This document shows positions 56,430 to 64,000 of a stretch of 64,000 bases of DNA, piece after piece; position 1 is the first letter of the stretch; each line of letters starts with the position of its first letter. The stretch comes from Myotis daubentonii (Eukaryota > Chordata > Mammalia > Chiroptera > Vespertilionidae). Both the position numbers and the translations under genes were made by a program. The DNA is taken from positions 2,247,956 through 2,311,955 of the forward strand of contig NC_081840.1 of the NCBI RefSeq assembly GCF_963259705.1, given 5' to 3'. The notes below the pieces were generated by a model. It had not been told where the DNA came from. It saw only the letters and a list, made by a program, of their open reading frames with translations, and did not search any database.

Positions 56430-56598
56430 GAATGCCAACCACTCGGGCGAAGCCTCGCGGCGGGAGAGCCGGGGCCCGCACAGCGACTCCCTGACGCAGT
56501 TCGTCCAGCAGCCGGACATGATGTACTTCATCCTCTTCCTCTGGCTGCTGGTGTACTGCCTGCTGCTCTTCCCCCAGCTCGACGTCAACAGGCTCTGA
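56430..56598 (+). CDS. CLMN: Calmin last coding exon: C-terminal membrane anchor
   Basis: One base completes the Arg codon of exon 12. Then come 55 codons: NANHSGEASRRESRGPHSDS, LTQFVQQPDM and the hydrophobic MYFILFLWLLVYCLLLF, ending PQLDVNRL and TGA at 56596. One membrane segment near the extreme C-terminus makes calmin a tail-anchored protein with the CH domains in the cytosol. The acceptor is CCCTCCTGCAG. The anchor is almost unchanged from other mammals as I remember them, while the Ser/Arg stretch before it differs. Confidence 0.97.
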
Positions 56599-56610
56599 GC
56601 GCGTCCGCGC

Positions 56611-56616
56611 AATAAA
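56611..56616 (+). terminator. Proximal poly(A) signal AATAAA after the calmin stop
   Basis: The signal begins 13 bases after the TGA, with a pyrimidine- and GT-containing stretch (56640-56662) behind it. Use of this site would give an almost absent 3' UTR. Longer transcripts are likely to use later signals such as those at 61261, 61353 or 61515. Confidence 0.6.
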
Positions 56617-58867
56617 GAGACCGGACCGGCCGCGGGAGTGCCTTCTCTCTCACTGTCTCCGGGCCCTGGACAGGGCACCTCTGCACACAGCTGAGGGTCT
56701 CCCAGCAAATGTGGACGCCTCGCTGTTTTTTCTTCACGATTCCTTTTCCTCCTGGGCGTCCTGAGCGTGCGTTCTCTCAGGCCGCGTCCTCGGCCTCCGG
56801 GGGTGCGGGCCCCCGTGGGCTCTGTGCTGCGTGCCTTGCTTTGTCAGCATCTAGCCAGCGCCCGGGCTCAGCCCGTCCCACGCGCGGTCCTCAAGGTCCT
56901 GGGTGGCCTCGGGTTCCTCTCCCCTCCCGGTGAGAAAGGGGGTGGAGGCCCCAGGCAGAGCCGCCTCTGGGCCAAGCGGGCGTGGGAGCAAAGGGGCCTG
57001 GTGTCCGGGCACCTGTGTGGTCTGGCGGTTGGGGGGACATCCGAGGGAGACACGCAGCTGCCACCCCCAGGAAGGCATCTGCGAAAAGCGGAATCCAAAC
57101 AGGGAAGCGGCCGCTGTACGTGAGCTGCGGGGCGCTGGCGCTGTTTCGCCCGCGGTGTCTGTTTTGAGCGGGAGGGGTGCGTTTTAATTCACTTCTGCCT
57201 TGATTGATTTGGGGTAGAGCTGGATCTTCAGATCTTTTCCACCAACGGAACCCTCCTTTCAAATGAACTCTTGGGACGGAGGGTGGGCAGTCTAGGTGAT
57301 CTATAAAAGCAGAGTTCTGGCTGACGCGGGGCGGGCCTGGGACCCCTCCCACTTTGCCCAGGCAGCCCCCTGGCTTCCGTGGGGGGCTCCTGAGGGGTCT
57401 GTGCTAACCCCCAAGGCTCCACCTGGCACTGCAGCTGCCCTAGCAAAAGCCGAAGGACGACTACAGAAGAGGCTGGGCCAGGAACCAGCTCCGGCTGATG
57501 GTGCAGCTGGACATGGTCCAGCAGGTTCCTGGCGCTCCTGCCTGGGCGTGCGGTCTCGGCTCGGGCATCCTTTGTGGTCCTTCGCAACGGTTTCCTGAAA
57601 AGGCAGGCGGTTTGGGAGAGGAGAGGGCACCCAGCCGCCCTCCCCCCCTCCGGCTGGGCTCCCTCTGCGCCTGCTTCCTGCAGAGATGCAGGTCCCGGGG
57701 CCGTGTGGCTTCCTCCCCGGAGAGCATAAGTCAGGTGACACTTGTCAGCCACAAGCGGTCAGGCCAGGAGGGACCCTCAGACAGCACCTGGTCCAGCTGA
57801 ACCCCGAGAGGCAGAGGGGATTGGCCAAAGTCGCCCACCTCCCCAGGAGCAGACTTGCCAGCACCCCAGGCCACCCAGCGCCCAGCCCAGAGTCACCCCT
57901 TTTAGGGAATTCCCATTGTGCCCGTGAATGTCCTGAAGAAAAAAAAGAGAAAATGGTTAGATAAGAATGACCTTCTTGGAAGCAAAACCAGGATTTTTAG
58001 GCCAACTCTCAGCCTCTGTTTCGTTCTCGGATGTTCCCACGAAGAGTTTCTATTCACTCTCAAGCCCGTCCCCGCTGCCTGCTGGGGATCCTTGGCTGCT
58101 GACAGACCAGCCTTGCTCTCACTCCAGGAACCACGTGTAGCCCTCGCAAAGCCAAGGACTCGTGTACGTCAGGCAGTGAGGTTCAAGTTGACAGAACCCC
58201 AGCGTGGCCAAAAGGACTCGCATGGCCCATCTGCGTGGGCAGCGGAGTCCGGCCCCTACCCCGCTCTGATTCGAGCCTGCCTTCTCCCCGAGAACCGCCC
58301 GAGCCTTCTCCGCTGAAAGCTGCGGGAGCCTGGAGCGATTCCATCCTGCAGGCCGCGTGTCCGTGGAAAGTGAGCTAATTAGCGCCCGGCATCCGCGCAG
58401 GCTCAGCGGCACAGACACTAAAGATGACGCCGGGGGTGTTTTCCAACCCCGAGCGCCACGCGTGCTCGCCTCGCTTAGGCGCTCGGACGCCGGGGAAGGG
58501 CCGACCCAACGTCCAACCATTTCATTTCATTCTAGACCTCATTCAGAAAACCCCCCGCAGGCTGCACCTCTCACCCGTTACAACTTGTAATATTGTTTAA
58601 AGCCGTCCACTGGCCAGATGCCGAAGAGTCATTTGGTTCAGGTTGGCAGCAAACTGCATTCTTTTTTTAAGGAAAGAACATTTCTCATTTGAGTAAAGGC
58701 TCGCAGGGAAGAAGCGGATACAAAAGGTGGACAGAGAAGCCTGCAGGACAAACCACCCCGGGGGTTTCAATTTTAAAAAACAATTTATTTTAGACTCTTA
58801 TCCAAGGAATACATGTTCGTAGTTTAAAAAGAAAAGGCTATGAGGCTCTTAATGAAAACCAGGACCT

Positions 58868-58883
58868 CCCCCCCCCCCCCCCC
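58868..58883. repeat. Poly-C run of 16
   Basis: An uninterrupted C run in the downstream region. Confidence 0.85.
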
Positions 58884-59149
58884 GTCTTGCTCTCTAGAAG
58901 TAACGCTTTCCACGCTGATGCTAGCTTTTGCGTCTCTACGGAGCATGCTCATGCTTCTGTTGTTTAATTAATTTAGAAGCATCACTTTATGGCATCACGA
59001 GGCTCGCTCTGCTTCGCCAGGGCAGTTGGATCGCACTGTTTGGTGCATCGCTGTTCGGCGTGGCTGTATAAGGACTGTTTTTGCCCCTGAATCACTTGGT
59101 GTGCACTATGCTTACGTATTCTCTCCTGTCACATTTAGTGTTGATTTGA

Positions 59150-59343
59150 TTTTTTTTTTCTTTTTTTGATGTGGAGCATTCATATATATATATGATGAGA
59201 GAGAATCATGGATCGGCTGCCTCCTGCACGCCCCCCACTGGGCATCGAGCCCACAACCCAGGCCTGTGCCCTGACCTGGAATCGAACTGTGACCTCCTGG
59301 TTCATAGGTCGATGCTCTACCACCGAGCCACGCCGGCCGGGCT
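59150..59343 (-). mobile_element. Ves SINE, - orientation, A-rich end altered
   Basis: The body from ATGATGAGAGAGAATCATGG to GAGCCACGCCGGCCGGGC is well preserved. The usual ATTTTTATTG start is replaced by a T-run and an (AT)n stretch. Confidence 0.85.
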
Positions 59344-60046
59344 GACACATTCTTTAATAACTTCTCAAGAAAAGGAACATGGGAAGTAACTATTGTAAAA
59401 TTTTGGGATTTTGGCATAACTTAAAATATCTTCGTTCTGCCTTTTCCCAGGTGTGGCTGGGTACAGAATTTCAGGTGGAAAATAACGCCCCCACCCCACC
59501 CCCACCCCCACCCCCACCACCCTGCCCCGTGGTCTGCCTGTGGCTCTGCGGCTGGAATGCGGTCATAGGAAGTCTCGGTCAAGCTCAGGTTTTCTCGAAC
59601 ATCCAGGACGACTCCAGAAACCCTGCCAGAGTTCAGAGACGGGGCCCTCTCCTCTCTGCTGGGAGGCCTCCCTCGGGCCTCTGCCCAGTGACCCGCCTGT
59701 GGTCAGCTTCACCACCCAAGTCTGAAGAGGACAGAAGGAGGTGGGAGCCTCCATCACCCCCTCCCAATGGTGGTCCCACCCACACCTTAATCCTCCTGTG
59801 CTCACAGGAAAATGACTGCGGAGGCGCCCCTTTCAGGTTTCAGCCGATGGCTGCAAATTCGCAACCAGATGCCTCAAAGGGGCCCTAAGTAGTAAAACCT
59901 CAGTGTTTGACATCGAAGACTTCAGTGACTTCAGTTAACTGCAACTCGTCCCCGCCCCTGCTCATCGCTTCTCCACCACTAGCAGGTGCTTCTCAGAGTA
60001 GGAAGGTGGGCTCTCTCAGAAAACGCTCATCTCAGCGGCCTGGGCG

Positions 60047-60802
60047 GAGCACAGTCCCCGTGGGATGGGGAGCAGTCCCCGTGGGATGGGGAGCACAGTC
60101 CCCGTGGGATGGGGAGCAGTCCCCGTGGGATGGGAGCACAGTCCCCGTGGGATGGGGAGCACAGTCCCCGTGGGATGGGGAGCAGTCCCCGTGGGATGGG
60201 GAGCACAGTCCCCGTGGGATGGGGAGCAGTCCCCGTGGGATGGGGAGCACAGTCCCCGTGGGATGGGGAGCACAGTCCCCGTGGGATGGGGAGCAGTCCC
60301 CGTGGGATGGGGAGCACAGTCCCCGTGGGATGGGGAGCAGTCCCCGTGGGATGGGAGCACAGTCCCCGTGGGATGGGGAGCACAGTCCCCGTGGGATGGG
60401 GAGCAGTCCCCGTGGGATGGGGAGCACAGTCCCCGTGGGATGGGGAGCAGTCCCCGTGGGATGGGAGCACAGTCCCCGTGGGATGGGGAGCACAGTCCCC
60501 GTGGGATGGGGAGCAGTCCCCGTGGGATGGGAGCAGTCCCCGTGGGATGGGAGCACAGTCCCCGTGGGATGGGGAGCACAGTCCCCGTGGGATGGGGAGC
60601 AGTCCCCGTGGGATGGGGAGCACAGTCCCCGTGGGATGGGGAGCACAGTCCCCGTGGGATGGGGAGCACAGTCCCCGTGGGATGGGGAGCACAGTCCCCG
60701 TGGGATGGGAGCAGTCCCCGTGGGATGGGAGCACAGTCCCCGTGGGATGGGGAGCACAGTCCCCGTCGGATGGGAGCACAGTCCCCGTGGGATGGGGAGC
60801 AC
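60047..60802. repeat. 21/23-bp minisatellite (AGTCCCCGTGGGATGGGGAGC-type)
   Basis: About 35 copies in two main lengths (with or without an extra CA before AGTCCCC; GGGG or GGG before AGC). Lengths vary without a strict order. The open frames across it on both strands are repeat products. Confidence 0.95.
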
Positions 60803-62318
60803 GGACTATCTGGATGACGTCATGATTGGTTGGTCTGAGATGGGCATCGTAATTTTTATTCAAGTTTAAAAGTCATAATTTTTGCAACAACTACCACTTC
60901 TACCAATCCCACCACAAGTCAGTATGAGCACATTCTCCTGCCAAGTGTGCTGTGGGTTGGGCAGCCACAAAGCGTTTGTATCCCTAAATGCCATGCAAGG
61001 CTGGGAGCGCTTTTTTTAAAGGAAACACTGGAGTGTCTAACCTAGAGAGCTGGCTTTGTTCCAAACTAGGCAAGCTGCCCGGGCACCAGGAGCCGGCATC
61101 CTGGCTGTGGCCCCCCGGCTCTGACACCTTGAACCATCCATTCACCTCTCTGGGTTGGGCGTTGGAAGACTTCTTTTGAAAAGTCCTAGATTTTAAAATC
61201 TAAATCTTAGCAAGTTTAGATTATTTTTATAAAAGCTCAGTACGTGGCCTATTTGCTTAAAATAAATGTGCCTCTGTATTGGCAAGCGAATGCCAAAGCT
61301 TAGAGCATTCTTCCTGCTTTGTATCTAAGAAAGTGCCTGGGAAGGTTTAGTAAATAAAAGGTAGTTTATGATAAAGGTGTGGGGATGAGAGTTTGCGAGA
61401 GAACGTGGGAGATCTCCTTCCTCAGGCTCCTAGAACGAACGGGGTTTCCTTAAGTCAGCATCAGGGGCAGTTTCCCTGGGGAATGTCTTTCGATTTGAGA
61501 AGTTCAGCCGCAGGAATAAACAGCTTTTACCCACTAGCCCTGCCTGCTCCTCCCATCTTGTTCCCTTTCCCCCAGCAGACTCGGGGCCTGGGCACAGAAA
61601 GTCCTGGAGCCAGAGGCCCTTTGCATGCTGGCATCGGATCCCTTAAGCCAAAGGCTGGCACGTTGGTGTGGCATGTTCCTGCAGCGGGCACGGTACTGGT
61701 GGGGGAGGGGTGCCTAAGAGCCCTTTGCCCTTGAACCTGCACCTGAGATAGCTGCCTGCATCCCTCGCGTGGTGCTGGTGACATCAGTCAAAGATGGAAG
61801 GTGGCAAGATCCTCGTCCGCGTGCCACGAGGACGAAGGCCTAACCCTGGACACGGGAGTTCACTCAGAGGATGTTGTATTGGACGGTGACGGGCGTTTAT
61901 CTTTTCAAGGTCCGTCATGTGTTTAGCAGGTTTCGTGCTAGAGTTTCTTTTAATGCCCTGGCAGGACCTAATGGACCGTGTGAGGGTTTTCGCCGAGGCC
62001 TCCAAGAGAACTATTGAAAAAAGCGGGATGTTATTTTGTAGTACGAGGGTTATTTTGTCGATTTAGTATATACATCGCCGTAGCTTTGTAAAAAGGGATC
62101 TTTGTAAAAACAGTTGTATGAATGTGCACTCTTATTTATTGATGATTGTAAATGAAGATGTTAATGACTATTTGCATAATTTATACCTGTGGGAAATTCA
62201 CTGGAGTATTTGTTGACTGTTTTCTATTAAGGAAGTTTAGGCTTGGTGCTATGATGAGTGGTCTTGGAAAATCACATGTATTCTTAAGAAAATTTTTGAG
62301 TATAAATTTCAGGAACCG

Positions 62319-62520
62319 ACACTCTCGTTGATGATCTTTATTTCCATGTGCATTGGTGTCTCTGCCAACCGGAAATGGCACTCTTTCCTTTGTCCCAACA
62401 AAGAGTGCTATTGCCAGGGTGAAGGTGAAGCCGCTGGTTGTAGAGATGGTAGGGAATATACCCTCCTTAACTTGCAGCTCGCCTTGGGCCTTTGCATGGG
62501 AGGCTGCAAGAAGAAGCAAT
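62319..62520 (-). other. Unidentified open stretch on the - strand
   Basis: On the - strand a frame reads SHAKAQGELQVKEGIFPTIS, then TTSGFTFTLAIALFVGTKER and VPFPVGRDTNAHGNKDHQ. It is preceded by a pyrimidine-rich TTGCTTCTTCTTGCAG acceptor-like sequence at about 62504-62519. No family is recognised. It could be a piece of an old transposon or a chance frame. Confidence 0.2.
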
Positions 62521-63045
62521 AGTTGTATTACTAGTAGTGGTGGTGGTAATAGTATAGTAGCAGCACTAGTAGTGGTGGGGGTAATAGTATAGTAGCAATA
62601 ATAATAGTAGGAGTGGTGGTAATAGTATAGTAGCAGCACTAGTAGTGGTGGTGGTGGTGGTAGTAATAGTATAGTAGCAATAATAATAGTAGGAGTGGTG
62701 GTAATAGTATAGTAGTAGCACTAGTAATGATGGGGGTAGTGGTAGTAATAGTATAGTAGCAGTAGCAGCACCAGTAGTGGCAGGACTAGTGGTGGTGGTG
62801 AGAGTGGCAGTAGCAGGAGGACAGTAGTGGCAGTAGTGATAGTAGCAGCAGCAGCACCAGTAGTGGCAGGACTAGTGGTGGTGGTGAGAGTGGCAGTAGC
62901 AGGAGGACAGTAGTGGCAGGACTAGTGGTGGTGGTGAGAGTGGCAGTAGCAGGAGGACAGTAGTGGCAGGACTAGTGGTGGTGGTGAGAGTGGCAGTAGC
63001 AGGAGGACAGTAGTGGCAGTAGTGATAGTAGCAGCAGCAGCCGCG
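62521..63045. repeat. AGT/GGT triplet-like repeat with a 50-bp higher-order unit
   Basis: Irregular GTAGTA/GGTGGT triplets. From 62869 a 50-bp unit (GGACTAGTGGTGGTGGTGAG to AGTAGTGGCA) recurs at 62919 and 62969, with a related copy at 62783. Confidence 0.93.
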
Positions 63046-64000
63046 TGGCCCTGGAGTTAGACTTCCTGCTTGGGTGCCTGGGCTTGAGTCCTGGATCTGT
63101 CTCTTACCAGCTGGGTGAGTGAGGGCAGCGGGAGTGAGGCGAGGAAGGACGGAAAGCAAATGAAAGGCGAGGCGCCAAATCTTGATTCCCCATCCGCGGG
63201 GTCTCGGCACTGTTCTGGGTGCTGAGAACAATCAGTGAGACCACAGCCCTGGCCCCTTAGAGCTCATATTGCAGTGGGAGGAGCTGGACATAAACAAAAA
63301 AGTGAAATATATGGCACATCCGCTATGCATCCGTAAGCGCCTGAGAAAGGGCCGGAAGAGGGAGCAGAGTGGGGCGGGTGGGGAGGTGGCACGATGTTGA
63401 CAGAGTGGTCTGGACGGGTCTCTGAGGAAGAGACACTTGACTAAAGCCTTGAAAGATGCGGGACAAGGCACTTGTCCATCTGGGGAAGGAGCTTTCCGGG
63501 CAAAGGGAGCCGCACACGCAAAGGCACTGAGGCCGCGGCTGGCGTTTTCAAGGACAGCAAGGAGCCCGCTGTGGCCAGCGCAGCGCGGGAGGAGGGAGGG
63601 TCCAGAGGAGCTGGAAGAGATGCAGGTCGGGTCGGCCTTGGAGGGCCTTGGCCTCTGCCCTGCACGAGCGGGAGCCACTGGAGAGTCTGAGCGCGTGTTG
63701 ACTGGCGTGTTAGCAGGCTCACCTGGTTGCCATGGCTTCCGTCTTATTTTTGTTCAGGGTGGTTATGCCATAAAGAGCTCACATGGGAAGGTGGGGTGTC
63801 AGTCTTCTTCCCAGGAATTGCCATAACATCTAGGACTAAGGTCAGCCGCCTCCCACAGGGTAACTCCCCGGAGCAATGGCTTCATCACAATCAAGGTTTG
63901 ACTTTTGTCTCTTACGAGAGAGGCCGTCCAGGCCGGTTGGCTCCGCAGCTTGGCGTCTGTCCGTCTGAACCACACATCCACGTGCTGTGCTGAGATGGGA
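63046..64000. other. Right edge: unique or old repeat DNA
   Basis: An MIR-like patch (GCTTGAGTCCTGGATCTGTC, TTACCAGCTGGGTGAGTGA) opens this part at about 63055-63125. The rest (GAGTGGTCTGGACGGGTCTC, CTAAAGCCTTGAAAGATGCG, GCCACTGGAGAGTCTGAGC) resembles an old mammalian interspersed repeat. No exon was recognised. Confidence 0.4.

Larger units (their letters stand above)
25666..56598 (+). other. CLMN: CLMN gene body (calmin), exon 2 to last coding exon; exon 1 not found
   Basis: Calmin is a tail-anchored actin-binding protein of the spectrin/alpha-actinin CH-domain class. It is known from testis and brain and is reported to be induced by all-trans retinoic acid in neuroblastoma cells. Here twelve exons splice into about 956 residues, numbered from the first full codon of exon 2. 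The first CH domain is about 6-111, a Ser/Pro-rich linker about 115-153, the second CH domain about 155-267, a long acidic disordered region about 268-900, and one hydrophobic segment about 933-948 followed by a short tail. Every junction keeps phase and has GT/AG borders. The order and the sequences match what I know of mammalian calmin. The exon with the start codon was searched for upstream and not recognised. In mammals a large first intron separates it, so it probably lies outside the window. Confidence 0.93.
56617..62300 (+). other. CLMN: Possible long 3' UTR / downstream flank of CLMN
   Basis: No exon of another gene was recognised. The stretch changes from GC-rich (56.6-58.6 kb) to AT-rich (58.6-62.3 kb). 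It contains AATAAA signals at 61261-61266, 61353-61358 and 61515-61520, a Ves SINE (59150-59343) and a minisatellite (60047-60802). The AT-rich piece at about 61860-62270, with many short A/T motifs and no SINE, reads like the distal part of a 3' UTR. A long calmin 3' UTR would fit what I recall from other mammals, but this is inference. Confidence 0.4.

Noticed and set aside
57302..57307. TATAAA as a promoter for a downstream gene
   Set aside because: No transcript, exon or initiator context supports it. It lies shortly after the calmin stop and is more likely 3' UTR or flank.
59907..60869. Open frames of 250-320 residues on both strands
   Set aside because: They come from the 21/23-bp minisatellite. 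Both strands and several frames are open at once, the mark of a repeat and not of coding.

Overview
The window is nuclear DNA from a vespertilionid-type bat. Introns, many tRNA-derived Ves SINEs, rolling-circle Helitrons of the HeliBat type and two SPIN hAT elements occur together. From established knowledge, Helitron amplification among mammals is a hallmark of vesper bats, and SPIN transposons are also known there. The sequence is GC-rich and dense in minisatellites and homopolymer runs.

One protein-coding gene is present: calmin (CLMN), on the + strand. It encodes an actin-binding protein with two calponin-homology (CH) domains and a C-terminal membrane anchor. Exon 1, which should carry the start codon, was not found and probably lies upstream. 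Twelve coding exons from exon 2 to the normal last exon were placed between 25666 and 56598. All splice phases agree, giving about 956 residues. An additional candidate terminal exon (54769-54889) fits the reading frame after exon 12. It would make a soluble isoform without the membrane anchor, and a poly(A) signal lies downstream at 55548.

Layout. 1-25665 is intron 1 (or intron 1 plus upstream DNA). It holds a CA-rich satellite, Ves SINEs, HeliBat copies, a SPIN element, an 18-bp minisatellite, a homogeneous 55-bp minisatellite of about 41 copies (6607-8860), a GGAT-type satellite, and a cluster of nuclear-receptor-like and octamer-like motifs near 15.66-16.57 kb. 25666-41327 carries exons 2-8 (both CH domains). 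Their introns contain a 20-bp minisatellite with a TCATTAGC core, L1 3' ends, a polypyrimidine tract and the second SPIN copy. 41328-45226 is an intron with a tandem, mosaic HeliBat insertion and an old L1-like stretch. 45227-56598 holds the large acidic exon 9 and the C-terminal exons. 56599-64000 is 3' untranslated or downstream DNA with two minisatellites and AT-rich sequence that may belong to a long 3' UTR. No second gene could be supported.

The parts most worth a second look are the anchorless isoform exon, the nuclear-receptor motif cluster in intron 1, the composite Helitrons, and the homogenised minisatellites.
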